A DNA stretch of 64,000 nt from Lineus longissimus (Eukaryota; Nemertea; Pilidiophora; Heteronemertea; Lineidae). The first letter of the stretch is position 1; every line of letters begins with the position of its first letter. The translations under genes and the position numbers were made by a program. Below the pieces are notes generated by a model that saw only the letters and a list, made by a program, of their open reading frames with translations, made no database searches and was not told the origin of the DNA. Positions 35,142 through 50,100 of the stretch are shown here, in pieces. Where the stretch lies: the NCBI RefSeq assembly GCF_910592395.1, contig NC_088315.1, forward strand, positions 3,660,501-3,724,500. The letters are read 5' to 3'.

Positions 35142-38100
35142 ATGCCAGTCTATTTTCAAGTTTGAGTTGCCAGATTTGACATGCCCTACCGATAAAATAC
35201 ATGTATGCTGTGAAAAGGAACTACACCATGGTAGCAATCGCAGGGGGCATCAATTTTGACTCTACGCAAACGTCTCATTTCCTGTCCCAAAGCCGCCGGT
35301 TTATACTACATATTATCAGAACTGAAACAGTAAAAACATGGAAAAGTACTGAAAACTCAGCAGTGATACGTAAAGTGAAAACATTGAACCTTCTTCTCTT
35401 ATCCATATGTACATGGTCTCCTGTAAACCATGAAATTTTTGCCGTTTTTCGCGACCTGGCATCAAAGTGTGAAAATAGAGTGTGCAAAAATCATCACATA
35501 GTTGCTTTCTTTCTCATAAAGAATTACACCTAGTATCAGTGGAAATAAGATCACATAAATTTTTTAGAAAAAGGATGTTTGTGCTAACACTTGGCATCAC
35601 AAAAATTTCACAGTCTACAGTATGGATACAGAGATTAATCATATTCCGGTGATATATTAAATATACAGAATTGTCTCCATATTATGAAAAAGACCTTATC
35701 ATTAACATATTAAATAGCATAATGAATATTCATATTTATCAATAAGACTACACATACCTATCCCCATCGGGCGATTCCAAAAATGCAAACTAAGTTTCCT
35801 AAAGATGATATAACTTACAAGTTTGTACAAGTTCAAGTGACATTTGACCCTCGTGACAGCTGTCAATCATCCCTTTTGCTGGCCAATTAAATCAAGAAAA
35901 GCGTGTGGAAGTTTTTATCTCCATCGCACACTCTTTTAACCACATGTATATTCATGGGAATGACCTTTGACCAAGGATCATGTGAGGAGATGCCCAGAAA
36001 GAAAAAGACCACTTCAATCAATTCGCATTCACGCTCCAAAATTGCAACATTGACAAAACAAAATATTTCTACAAATCAGTTTTCAGATGTCAAGCTGCAC
36101 ATGTTAATCAAATTCGCAACGTTGACACCAAATTCCTCCCACGACTGGTTTCACAAAGGGTTTCAACAGAAGGTATACTTATTGTGCAGAACCCCATCAC
36201 TTTTAAATTCCACTTTCTTAAATTTTGATGAAATAAAGTGTAAATTGGTTAGTTATAGGCTTAAGTTTTCTTCCCTCACAAAATTCAGAACTACCACATC
36301 TAAACACTTGGGTGATACAGTATTAACACCTTTAAAACAGTTAAGCCAACCATTTCAATTGTCTCCCTCTCCCTCTCTCACGTTTGTTACAATAATTTAT
36401 GGTAAGCCGGTACAACATCTCGTTGTGCACTATAAAAGCGGTGCTCTACAATGCATTAATTCATACGAAATTGAAAAATATAAAAGTAAGATGGCATCCA
36501 TTCTGGACGAGCCTCTCGTCAAGATAAACGCAGGTCATTATTTACCACTACACAGCTTCCAGTTAAAGCATCCAAGATGTAATGAAGTTATAGTATCTAG
36601 TATTCTACAGTTAACCCTGCATAGGTATTTATTTACATGTTTTTATCTGAAGAGCTGAACTAAGTGCCTGTTTCACTGTGCAAGTATGTCACCAATTAAG
36701 TTAAGAGAGCAAAAAGGCCAGCATTTGGGTTTAATCTTACAACTTTTTAAGCATTTAGTGTCAGAAGAAGTAACTGTCTTCCTCACATCTGAAATGTCCC
36801 TCAAGTCTTCCCCACATTTCGTTACGAGTGACTTACGCTGGAGGTCCTACATCTCTATAGCACCGTACAATTGTGTAAAAGACAAAACATCAAGGGTCAC
36901 GATATATAAGTACATTATTTTCTTGTCTTGAACAGTTTATTAACCAGCAGATAATGTCTATTAGGTCACAGTTCACCAGAGTTTGACACTTAACGAATCT
37001 TTACTAGTTCTATTAATTAATTGCCGACCTTTGGCCTATATGTAATGTCCATGCCCAAGACAAATTATTTGATGTACTAGGTAATTCAAAATGCTAACTT
37101 GTTCTGTCCATTGTTCAATGCATCCAGAAATAAACTGTTCAAGAAGATGACTAAACTACCTTTGCTTTAACATTTACATTGTGTTTACATCAACAGCCCC
37201 TCTTGCTACTCCTGTCTGACATTGCAAATCATCCTCAAACCTAAAGATAGTTTTTGATTACAACCTTGAAAGGTCAAGTAAAGTAGTGACATTGACCTTG
37301 AAACATCAGTCAGTGCCCTTTGAGGGTCAACTTTAGAAGTTGATCAAACTGCTGTGTAGTATGAAAAAATTGTGAGGGAAAGCATACAACAAGTATAGGG
37401 AACAACCCCAAGGCAATATTTATGTGAGCTCGGTGACGTAAAGGCACGAATTCCAATCACAAGTTAAAGACTCACAGCCAGACGAGGGTTACAATACTGC
37501 GGTGGCGTGTGCATATTCACACGTCCATGAATGTTCATAAACTAAAGTGAAAATGGCCAGTTGAAGAGTAAATATGTGGACCTGTGATATGATAGTCCCA
37601 AAGCGATGGCCCTTACATGTAAACTATTTCAACTAAATCTGATTCACTATAAGAAGAGCAACTGGAACCATACAGAACATTTCCAGATCTAGTGCATATT
37701 TCTGTCTAGTTTTAAAAGAGAATCAGAATAGTATATTTATACTGTAATTAAATGTAAGAGATCTGTATTATACAAGATGTCATTTCTCGAATACCCCTTC
37801 CTTTAGTAGTTTATCCATTACAATTGCACGGAAAAACTTTTCAAAGCGACATGCACCAACGTTTCGAAATTGTTTACCCTAAATGAGAAATAATAAAATA
37901 CATGTGCTGGCCTACAGCAATCTCGAAACCATGAACGCAGAAACTTGAGTAACAACTTACATGTAGCGAAAGCTGGCAAGGAGTTAACATTCTCCAAATG
38001 AAAGCGGAGTCCATGCTAAGTACTACAACAGAACAGTCAACCCTTCATCCCTAATGTCAAGAATGGTGCATTCTGTTGTAAACAAGAGCTGCGAAAGGGC

Positions 38101-38182
38101 AAGTCCATTTTGAGAAATTAGGGATGGAAGGACACAGCACCAGCAAAGTTTTTTTATACAATTTGATACTGAACTATTCCAT

Positions 38183-41100
38183 TTAATGTGCCTTAGCAAG
38201 ATATTGTTCACGTAATTTCCGAGCCTGTCCTTGCTGAGGTAACTCCTGAACTTCAAAATTATCAGATTCCCGAATTACATCATCACGAACGATAGGCTCA
38301 TTTTCAAATTCACCCCCCTCAGGCGCAGCAGGGTTATAAACTGTGTGATCTGCCCCAGTTGACGCGACATGCCTTGGCGGTTTTAGTGGTGCTGACTTCT
38401 GCCCTTCATGAAACTCTGTGACAAAGGAATTCCCAATTGACGACTTTCTAGGGCCCGGTGAGTATTCGCGAGACTTTTGGATTTTCGCTTCCTCCTCCAT
38501 TTGTCGGAAGCGATTAAGACACGTATGTAAGATTTCCTGCGTCGGTAAAGGCTCCTCCTCTAGTGGGTCATCAGAACGAGTGACGTTGTCCAGACGTGGT
38601 TGTTCGGCACTGCTTACCTCCGGTAGTTGTTTCTCAGGAGACCCTCTGGGTGGGGTGAATCTATGTCCCTGAAAAAAACAGAAACACAACGTTGGACTTT
38701 GGTTCATTTGATCGGACAAGAAATGGCCCTGGCCACGACAGTTGACATATTAAGATAGGGAATTATTACTCCACCTGTCTAAAATGATTACTACGTGACT
38801 ATACAGTTGGCTGGCAAGAGTTGTCAGCTACAGATTTTATTTCAATCACACTTGGTACACAGCTGCAGACCAAAATCAGTACACTTTTTTTCTCCCCTTA
38901 AAACAATGTCAATTTCAAATCTAAGGGTGGTAAAAATTAATGCACTACTCCACTCTAAAGTTAGAATTGCACACAAGTCAACTGGAAAGGGTCCTCATCA
39001 CAGAGAAATATTCTGCAATGAGACCGGTACACATATTTTGGATTTATCGCAGGGATGTTAGTGGTGAATTATATTTGAGGCGAAGTGCCTACTTATAAAC
39101 TTTCCAGTATGTAGAGGCCGACATTTTGAACTGATGAAGGGGAAAGCTCTGGAACATTGACATTTTCACACTGGGATCACAGGAGTGTGCATTATTGTAG
39201 TGGCTTGAAACACAGATGACACAAAAAACTCATGAAACCCAACTCTAAATCACTATGTACCTCGATAATTTAGGTATTTAGTAGGCTTGAGCAGTTTAGA
39301 CTTTATAGTTTATAGCACTGTACAGTAATGAGAGTGTAAAATATAGAGTGTAAATATTCGAGATTGTTCTCTTATGTTTTTTTTGAGTTGTTAGAGTTGA
39401 GTTTCAAGTGTGCACACACATTCACTCTAGGGGAAAGTTTTAGGTTTTGTACCATGATCAACTACGCTACTAGACCGTCCTCTAGAAATACAGAAAGAAA
39501 GAAAAGTAATTAAAGGACAGTTAGATGGACAGAAGACATCGAAAAGAAAGGTTGATATAAATGTGTGTAAAGTAGAGCACTAATATTTTGATGAGTGTGA
39601 CCAAAACACAGACAGACAGAAAGACGGACTGACAGTATAGTGTAAAGTTGGAGACGGACGGCAATGGCATAAGGTAAGATGGCATGACTATAGCCTCCAT
39701 GGAGGCAGACGGCAATGGCATAAGGTAAGATGGTACAATCATAGCCTCTGTATGCATAAATGTACTGCCAGCTATTTTCTACACTGCATGAAGCTATATG
39801 ATTGTACCAGGGCTATAATTGTAACTCTTTATGTTGAAGAGAAGGCTGAGGAGACTGGAGGTTTCAGGAGAGGTGGACAGACAAATGATCTTGATTATTT
39901 TGACGAAACATACATCATAGATTACCTGTACCTGTACGCAAAGTATGTTAGTTTATGGTCAGGAGGCCCACTATCACAGGTGAATTGTATGCTACTTCAA
40001 AACCCATTTCATGTTGTACGAGTTTGCCGGATACAGATGATGGTTAACGCATGGAAAGTCGATGACGCTGCATCAGGTCAACAGTACTGTGCTTCGATCG
40101 TGATAGCAGTGGTGCTTCACTGGTGTATGTTACTGGTAACAATGATATTAGCCCCAATGATTCTCTGGTTTCAAGAAGTAAGACATACAATTTCCCCAAT
40201 AGAGGGCATATCCTGATTGATAGCGGATAGACACATGCTATTACCTTGGGTTGTACTGTACTGTTCAATAGTTGTTTACTCTTAGCGGTCTGAAAAAGTT
40301 AGAATGACATGCGAATGAACACAGGGGAGTAGGAAGGGGTTAATAAGGGTTTTCATTCAGGAGAGGCCAAAATTAGTTTCAATAGCATTCTGTTATTAAG
40401 TTGGTTCTGGCAAACTCCAAAATAATGTTTATGTTATCTTTGTTAAAACTAAGCCTTTGGGGCAGTTCTTTTTACTTTAAGTCAGGAGACATAAAGAAAC
40501 TGGTAATGATGAGAAGTGATCCATTAATTTGAGACACCCTGTACAATACTGTGGCAAGACAGCCTGAAGCACATTATGACAACATTATGGTACTTATGGT
40601 ATAAATATTACATTTCATCGCATAAAAGCACATAAAATACAGAACTTCAAGTTTTGAAATAATTAATTAGCAAATTATCATAATGGCATACCCTTTGTGC
40701 GTTCATTAAATATGAAGTCATTACCTCGCAAAATCTCGAATCAAATGCATCATACATCTACTTATCCCAAGTCATAAAACACATTGCAATATCCTCAGTC
40801 ATAAAAAATATGTTATGATGCCTCGTCATTCAAAAGTTTATCAATGCAAGTCTACTTGACCAAAACACTACCTCCTTTGGGACTGAAGGTGATATGTGTA
40901 GCCAAGTAGGCAATCTGAGTCAAATCCAAACACATGCCATCTGTTAAACTACATAACAATCTTCGCATTCAAAAATCAGCACTTTTCTAAAAAGAACTAT
41001 CAACAAACTGAACATATTCAGCCCTACATGTAGTCAAGAACCAGAAATGTATCAAAGATAAACTGAGCCAACCCCAAGTCAACTTTTCTAACATGGATCT

Positions 41101-44100
41101 GTCAAAATAACTACATGTATTGGTAAAAAGTTGCCCTTTTTGTAACGTCAGTAACAGTGCCTACAGACTTGTCAATTTGAGTGTAATGCCCTGAAAATGT
41201 TAATAAGCCTGGTGCGTGCATGATGCAAAGTGTACATTGGGTTGCAGAGATTGAAATCAGTTGTCTATGGGGCCCTTTAATTGCCTCTGTGCACTTGAAA
41301 CTTAAACATGCCCAAAGAAAAGAAGCAACGGTTAATGTTGAAAAGCGCATTGTACACATGTTATTTGGCGTTATCATTAGTATTCTGCTACCATTCCCTG
41401 GATATATTCTGAAGCGTGTATGCCATATTAGGTTGCTGTACATATAAATTGGTACCCAATTGTCCATCGGATGCTGCAATGCAGAGAACTATATGATTGT
41501 CCTATCAACCAGACAACTGGGTGCCAATTTCAATGTGGACAAGCATACAAAGCTATATTACAAATCAGATTCATTATTTTCCCCCATGGTGTGAACACAT
41601 TACCAGCTATTGCGGGCCTAGCCAATTAAGCCAATTAGTGCACCTGCTTAATTGGTCCTGGCAAGCCTAATGGAAAATGCATAGGAAATATCAATAAAGT
41701 TGGCTTTTTGGGCGGGGTGTTAAAATAATCCCAACTCCCGACTTCTGACACAATTCTATATATGTCTAGGTATTTACTGGCAAAATTTGGAGTGATTTGG
41801 ATGGAAATTCGATGTGTCCATCTATAGGTTGAAAATTTTGGTAAATCTGTAATGCTTCACTCGTAGCCCGTAGTGTAAATTCCTGAGAAAGTGGGTTTTG
41901 GGGGCTTTTCTAGCTGCGCTAGCTCCGAAACTATACATTTGATACAAACTCCCGACTTCAGACGTGGTTGATATAACTCTTAGGATTATATTCCCAAGAT
42001 TTCAGCTTTATTGGAGAAAAATTCATAGTGTCCATAGGGGGGTTGAAAATTGGAGGATTTTCAATTTTTTTCCCAACAAATATGCGAAAAATATTACTTT
42101 CCACCTAGAATTAATCAAAATTTCGCAAACTATCATAAAGTACTTCCTTGCAACAATCATTTGTGAAGCTTTCAAAACTTTTGGCTGATTTATTTGACCC
42201 TAAATCAGCAAAAACCAAACATTTTAGTGTTTGTATGCACCAATGCACAGGAGGCTAATTGCCAGATTAATTCACACCTTTCCAATCTCAAACAATAGGA
42301 ATGATGGAGTCTCCCTCTATTCAAAACAGAGTGTGCTAGGCCCGCAATAGCTGGTAATGAACAGAAAGAACTCTCAGACACATGACAGATTTCGTTTGTG
42401 TCACCAAACTGGACATGCCTGGCGAACAAAATACCAATGCAGTGTCGAATAGTGGGCCTTTCCGGCAGATAAAGCTCTGCAATATAGCTCTGTAGGTGTT
42501 ACTCGTGTAGATGCAGATGTCGTGTGCTGCCTATGGTAGTCATAACATATAAAGTGTACATACTGTCAGGATGACTATTTGTTAGTTGTAGATGATGATC
42601 TTCTGTGAGGGTGAATTTGAGAAATGGGAGATGACTAATTAGGGGTGAAATCAAACAAATTGGGGGGGGGGGGGGTTAAAGAAGTTTCCAATCTATAAAA
42701 TGTTTCTGTAGGGAATAGAGAAGGCCCAGAGTGCATAAAAGTTTTCTTCCTCAGCTTTGAAGTATTACCCATAGGCCTACATATAACTAGGAAACCATTT
42801 TGACTGATTTATATGCGCAATGACAATAAGACAATGTTGTTTGAGATTCCTTAAGCTGTTACAGGACTGACTGAAGCAAAGCATGCTGGTTACAGGTTAG
42901 CAATGGGTTCAATGTGAGCTTGATGAGCAATCTGTACACAATATAGTGTCTGTAATGTACATATCTTTAGGCAAACTTAAAACGAATCAAAAACACCCAG
43001 AAAATTGAAGGCAGCACAGAAGCAGTCTTATTTAGAAGCACAGGCAGACCATAGGGCTGCCTTACCGGCACGTCTGAAAGTATTTGCAAATTTGATCCAG
43101 TCGAAAAGAAATCATCCATGTCCAACCAGGTTTACCTAGCTCTCAGCTCCCCCCCAAAAAAATCTCTGACATGCACAAGCAAGACAACAATAGTTATTTT
43201 CACATAACGAGTACGTCTTCCAAGCACGAAACACCCAAAGCTTTAGCAGAAGAGGTTAAGACGCACTAATTAGAATCAAGACTTATTTCAAATTTGTTGC
43301 CACCTGACAAACTGCCTGAACCAAACTTAGGAAAAGTTCACCCAAAAAGACAGGTTAGTATTAAGATGGTGGGTTGGTTAAAAATAAACAAATTAAATGT
43401 GATTATTATCAAAGCCTGATCTCTTTTCTACTTGCTGGATCCAATGGATTAACTGGAAATTTCCAAAACTGGATGTCTCATACCTGGCAGAGACATGTGA
43501 TTTTTATCATAATATGTGTGCAATATTCATCGCTGAGATGGGTGACAATTTTTTTTGATTTATGGATGGAATTGCTTACTGCTTGGTTTGATATTTATGA
43601 ATTTTTGTCACAGGCATCTGCAAGACCCTGCGGCCTTGCAACTTTTGTCACATGCATGATGTCAGCTGTGATGAAAAATGGCTGTTTGCGGTGTGCTTTG
43701 TCTTCAAAGAATGATCCAACAAATAAAACATCCCAGGCTTAACTTAACGAAAGATCAGCAACGAACCACATCTGTTATCAAAGTCAACACGCCCTGTTGT
43801 GTGCTACGACATGCCATACCAAATTTTACAACTTACACAACCAAATTGCGGGCCTAATTTTCAACCGATGAATCGGCCCGCAGCTCTATTTGTTCAAGTT
43901 GTTCAACTGTGCTCTAAAATAAAATACCAGGATTAAGACAAGTGCATTGAGTTGGGCTTCAGGCACTGATGTGCTCAGCAATTTCAAGCCAAAAACAGCT
44001 GAAAGGGGGCTTTCTCAGCCGTATAATTTCTGGCTAAATCATAAGTTCATGGTTCTGTGTCTTTGCAGAATCCATGCCTCCATTTTATATTCTGAAAACA

Positions 44101-47100
44101 AGAAATCTTCAGTGAAAATGTTGGACCTCCTTGAGGTCAGGGAATCAGGGCTAAGCTATTTCCTAAAATTTTTAATTTCCTTCTAGTTTTTTCTAATTTC
44201 ACTTCTCCAATATAAGTTTCTTATATTGCGTGTTCCACGCCTTTATTTAGTTAAAACTTTTTTGTCCATCTTCATAAAACGAAAATGCTCCACTGTCATC
44301 GTTCAAGATGACAATAGTTTTGGTATTCAGCACACACTAAATCACCATGTCACATATATCAGTTAGTGATGGGAACAGCAATTAACTTCAACAATTAACG
44401 ATCAACAGCCAGAGCGGCAATATTTTCAGACATGCTATAAATCTGCAATTGCTGCTAGTTAGTTAGGCTTAATACAGTGTATGTTGAGTAAATGAAAATT
44501 AAAAGACAAAGTGATATTTCAGGTTATATTGTGATATACTGTGTCCTGTGACCTTCGTGATCTACTTAAGGACATTGACACATGTACATGTATACACTGT
44601 GAAAAAATATGGATATGACAAATGTAGTAGTTAGTACACAGCGACTTCCTGAGATGAGTGTTTCAACTGAAGAGTTTGCCAGGGGACGCCCTTAGGCAAT
44701 GTAGCAATTCAGCAATTAACAAACTAACTAATTTTATTCTGGGCTTTTGATGTGGTGATTTATGATACCAGCCATAAAGAAATCAAAAGAAATGGGGCGT
44801 CAATATGGGGAAAAGAGGCAAACCCATGCCATTTCAGGGGGGGTTCTTGAAATGGGGAAAAAGATGGTACCTGAAACGGAGAAGAATGTCAGTGGACAAA
44901 GATGAAACACAACGCTGGACTCCAACTTTAGAAGGCTTTACCAGTAATAGGCTTACTTTTGAGGGGTGGGAGCAGGAGAGATGAATAGTCATGCAAGTCT
45001 CCAAGGAAAGAATCGAACATTTTGTCCTTTTTCTTATATTATAGGTTGACCAAAATTGGTGGTCAGGGGATTGGGCAAAACTGATAAACATGCAGAGGTT
45101 GATGCAATGCCTATCTGGTACCAGAACTTCTAAAAATTGGATTAAAAACCAACACAAGATTGACATGAAAACTTACAGGTCAACCAAAGTTGTCACGAGA
45201 CAAGATAAGTTGAAATGTAGATGTTTATAATGCAACATGCCTAGATTTATAAAAGATTTTGATACACAGGGTGACTGCAGTGATGTCGTACGCGCTCAAT
45301 AATGATCATATGCTTTTAATTCGTTCTCCCAAAGACAGAGTTATCACACATTATGACATAACTGCAGTCACCATATGTATGCTTTCTAATACAACAATAA
45401 TAACCAGAAGCGGGTGCACAAAATACCGCCCACACCTCCATGCAGAAACTGACGGGAAGTGTGCTGTAGGCCTATCCGAGAAGAGTAAATTATTTGAATA
45501 CTGCAGGCCTGGTACTTCTGTTTCAGTTCTTTTTACTAGCAGACCCAAGACTAAATCACTATTTGTTCATGCAAGGGGAAAATTCAAACTACCGCGGCCC
45601 CATTTTAACAGAAGTACCGTGCCTTTAAGAAATTGAGAATGAAGACTTAACCACGCCCCATGCTAGTCACGTACACTTCTCATTCACTTTGTTGAACACT
45701 CTCTCTGTGGGGAGAGAAGAAAGCCGTCAGACGAAACCGGAATTACGGAATACTTGCGTGGGAGGTCATACGATTTTGCAGCCTATTTTACACAATAAAT
45801 CAGACATTATATACTAAGACGCAGAATGAACCCATGCACGTTAATCTCACAGCATATGTATAGGAAATACTGCAAACCCCGACTTATTTGCGTGCCTTTA
45901 ATTTTTCGCAGTTTTCTTGTTTGCCAAAAAGGAAATCTAATTGAAATCTTACTGTTACAGGTTTGTCAGAACACTGATTTAGAAGTACATGGAGGCAAAA
46001 ATTGCAATTTCACAAAACCATGATATCAAAAGGCTGCAAATAATTCCGGATTTACAGTATTTCACAGACAGTAGAATTAAAACGACTGATTGACAACTAA
46101 AAATTGATGTATAAAGTTGTCATGAAATATCAGATTTGCTTAAAAAACAACATTGCCCAAAAAACTTCTTCTCCAATCCCTCTTAGATCTAGTGAAAAGT
46201 AAAAATTGAAATCTGTCGTTTATTTCTGCAAAACTGATACTTCAAGTCAGAGTGAAAAAAATTGCCACTTAGACCACGCTACAATGAATATCCATATACC
46301 ACAGCTGAATAGAAACAACATCCAACAACAGGGTTACTTACCGCGGGGTGGGGACGTTGTAACGTCGTCCCTGCCACTGATGCATGATGGGTAAAGAGGG
46401 GACATGAACATGTAGTGATGGTTAGTGTGAAGACGTGAACCCAGCATCATCCATTTTGACAGTTTCATCTCCCTGACCATTCATGGTGTTTGTGGTTGCC
46501 ATGGGCAGGACTGGACTTGGTGCAAGCTTACCCACACTAGTGCTAGAGTCCAGTTGGACCCAACTCAGCCATCAATATAGACCAAGTCACGTTGTAAGGT
46601 GTCCTAATCTGGTAACAATATTTGCCAACAGTGTGAAGGCATGAAGAGGCAGCACTTTAAGGTGCAGCTAGAATATGGATTGGGATTGTACAAATATGAA
46701 ATGATGGACTGTCAAAAAGATGGTGCAGGTATGAAACTGTTTCAGTTCAAGTATGACAGAAAAGCGTGCACATTTTAATCAATTTGTAAACTAATGTACA
46801 TGGAGTAATGCCATACTTGCAATGAAATCTGAAGTGTTGCAAAAAGGTAGCGTTGTTCTGGAAAAATTCTACATTAAAGTGCTCGGTAAACTATCAATGG
46901 CAAAAGAATCTATAACAGGCAAAGAGGGAGCTATACAGTGATAGAATTTCCGATTGATCATTATTTATGGATAGGTATGGACCAACTATGAACACATTGC
47001 ACTAACAGAACTATAGACACGTGGCTGAAGGAGGGATGCGTGAATCAAAAACTCAAATTTTTCATCAGGCTTTTTATGCATAGGAGGTATGGCTACAATT

Positions 47101-50100
47101 CTAGGATAACTGCTCTATTGTATGGCACATAAAGGCAACTAAATCGGAGCAAGGGAGTTGCAGCAACAGGAAATTCCTTGGCTGAGTGAAGTCAGTTTGA
47201 TACTCTTGAACAGCCTTTCCATTTTCTATGCTGACTTGCTACCGATGCAGCTGTCTGAGTGCCAAACTTGAGACAGAAATAACCTTATTTTTCCCTTACA
47301 TTATTCAGTTAAGTCGATCTGTAAAGGAGCAGTGAAAAAAATAACCGTAGAATGTAACCAAGGAAAAGGGAAAAATATAAGTCTTGGTTCAACAGTGTTA
47401 GTCGACCAACAATTATAGGTTTGTGGCTCGTGACTTATGATGCTCTTGTCGCCAACTGTCAAAGACATCTGAGGAAAAAATACGGGCTGAAGTAGGTCAC
47501 GTCACACCAAGCACGTTTCGATAACTAAATGAAGAATTCCTTCAGAACAACTTGAGAAGCTATGTTAGTGTTGCCCTCCTTTCGCAAAGAGTATATCAAA
47601 TTCTGAACAGATTTGTTGAAGCTCAACACAGGCATATTTGACGCCATGTCAGCAGTAATTTCGACAACAATATTACAGTGATGTCATCCGCAGCAATTCA
47701 GAAGCTGCTTTTGAATCCTCAGAACTACATGTAGCAGTGTATCTACAGAGCAACATCACTATCCTTGAGAGATTAGCAGTGCTCTAAGAGCACATGGGCA
47801 CCATATCTTCAAGAAATCTACACATGACATTTTTTCTCGTGGCCATTTTTTTGATACAAATTTCACAAAGTTTAGGGTTAGTGGGTCAAAATATGACCTT
47901 TCTAGGCTAGGTTTTGGACCAGTTTGACCTTTCAAGGCTATTTCCTCGTCTGTATGACCTCTCACAGCCATTTCTGAGTTAGTTTTATGGACAAGACAAA
48001 TGGGAAGGAAAAATATCATAAGTGACAAGACCAAAGGCACTCAATTTTCATTGTTATTGTCATCAAACAAGCTAGTGGGGTGCGGGGTCTTGAAAAATAT
48101 CATGCAATTTGAGCAAGACACTTGGAAAACTCAGAAAATAAAACAAACCATTTATAAAATGGTGCCAGAGAGAGGGACGAGAAAAATTCCGTGAAGATTG
48201 TGCCGTATTTCTATGATCGTCCAACGACAGCCGAATAAATTCAAATTCTAATTAAATCGCATACTTACAGCTTTTTTGTCACCACTGTTGGCAGATGCAT
48301 CATCCGTTTGTTGCATGGACTGAAACTTCTCGCGCATGCTTTTTGCGGCACCCACTTGGGGTAACTCTTCCTCGGGATTCGCCTCGCCCTCTCGGAGTAC
48401 CTCACCAGTGTTGGAATTACCTGGGTTGCCATTTACTCGTGATGGCGACTGTCGGGAGCTGTACTGGTTACCAAAAGATGGTGGTGGTGATGAAGTCTGG
48501 CTGCCAGTAGTTGCCTCCATCTGCTTGAAGACAGCGAGTCGGCTTTTCAGGTTGCCGCTAGCAGGTAGGTGCTCGGTCTCATTATCGTCGTCCTCCCGTA
48601 TGACGTCATCGCGGAACTGGGGCTGGTTCTCAAACTCCCCAGCCTCTGGAGGCTGCTCGGGGCGTACAAGGTCGGCCTCGATAAGGTCGGTCCTGGGGGC
48701 AGGTGTTGTCTTGATAGGCTGAAATGAAAAGGATGGAAATAAGCACGGCCAATCGATTTGAGGGGTTTACTGGACCTTGAAACAAGAGGCCCAAATGTCC
48801 AGGGGCTCAGCTGCAAGATTACAGCAGGTTGACTCTGGCACCAGAAATCATCCAACTTCTTCTTTGTAATGTTCATATCTTATGATCTTGAGCAATTTTC
48901 ATTACTACATGTATATAGTATTGATACTAAAATATTCAAATAGACTGGCAGTCAATTGTTTTCTAATCAACCCACATTTGGTGAGAGTTGGACTTGTGCT
49001 GAAAATTCATACTTTCAATGGAGTATTTGCAGTTTCAATAATGTCAGAATTTAACATTAAATAGCAGTTATCAAAAGCGAAACAAGTAAGCTTGTGAGAT
49101 GGGGATGAACAGGGGTGTCTTAAATTGCACACGAAAATGTTAACTAACTGTGCAAATTTAGGAACTGGTGAATGGAACAACTTCCAAAGGTTAGGACGTT
49201 GGGTCATTAACGTAGGACTGGATGTTATAAGAAGTCAATGTAGCCACTCTAGTGACATGACATCAAGCAACGACCACACACAACTTTCGTTTCACATGAA
49301 TTTTCTATGGAAATGTCTGTTGCAAAGGATTGATTTGTGTTGGAATTTCATTGAACTTGAATATGATATTGTGGGCAAAAAGCAAATATTTCATGCTATT
49401 GCATCTCAGAAAAGTGAGGAGACATTCATGCAAAATTCGATAAACATTTAAAAAACATTACATTAACTAATAAACTGGAATGATTTCATTTCTTGGTTGC
49501 TTGCATCAATTACCTGCATATCTTGAAAAAACACACCATGCCTATTTTCACAGTAAAACACCATGCTTATTCGATGAAGATTACGACCCTTTATTTGTTT
49601 ACCATAGCCTCTAGTTTAAGAAATTGATTCTGATCAACTCTCGGTATAGTACCGGTTGTCCACCACTGCAAGGGTAGCCCAAAATTAGGCTAAAACTGAG
49701 GTGCTTGGCAAAGGCAAGATTATTAGTCCCTATTTGCATAGTCTGCTGTAAATATCAATGTATGGTTTGAAGTTAGATTCGTAAGGCAATAATAAAGCAT
49801 ATGACCAGTCGTGTGTTCAGGAGCATGTGTTGCTTTCTTTGCCCCTGATCTACCAACAGGTATAGAGCTGATAAAACCCAGAGGTATTCTGACACCAATG
49901 GGTGCCACATATGCACTAGTCTGTTCATGGGTCAGCTATCGATTTTTTTTTGCAGAGTATGGATAACTGACTGTGCACTTCAACCACAAGCAATTATAAC
50001 TACATCTCAGCATCTAGACAAATGTGGGTGTCCTCATAGTTGAAAGTGCCGATTATGGAACATACAAGACAAATGCGGACGTCTTCAGATCATAAGTGCC

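Larger units (their letters stand above)
34618..38182. other. Convergent 3' regions of RNF212-type gene and the large minus-strand gene
   Basis: No coding exon with supporting splice sites or family similarity. A 250-codon plus-strand frame (35903-36658) is treated as chance (see rejected list). The region is AT-rich and probably contains both 3' UTRs; signal candidates are listed separately. Confidence 0.4.
38669..48268. other. 9.6 kb intron of the large minus-strand gene
   Basis: No exon is supported inside. It holds a 762 bp MITE-like element (41598-42359), a G14 run (42662-42675), a short hairpin around gcgggcc (43846-43885), an inverted repeat at 45270-45372, and a twofold ~53 bp tandem repeat (gacggcaatggcataaggt) at about 39655-39745. 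Confidence 0.5.

Noticed and set aside
35903-36658. 251-codon plus-strand open frame
   Set aside because: No family similarity, no signal peptide or membrane pattern, composition of random AT-rich sequence; it lies opposite the probable 3' UTR of the large minus-strand gene.
39752-40216. 154-codon plus-strand frame
   Set aside because: No similarity or splice support; inside an intron, starting in a small tandem duplication.
43374-43742. 122-codon plus-strand frame
   Set aside because: No recognisable domain and AT-rich random composition within an intron.
45259-45636. 125-codon plus-strand frame
   Set aside because: Overlaps the inverted-repeat element at 45270-45372; part of the frame is the repeat read both ways; no similarity.
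46342-46376. Possible 35-base micro-exon on the minus strand with a strong GTAAGT donor (WQGRRYNVPTP)
   Set aside because: Its length breaks the phase between the 48718-48269 and 38668-38183 exons, and used as an alternative first exon it leads to an immediate stop in the last exon.
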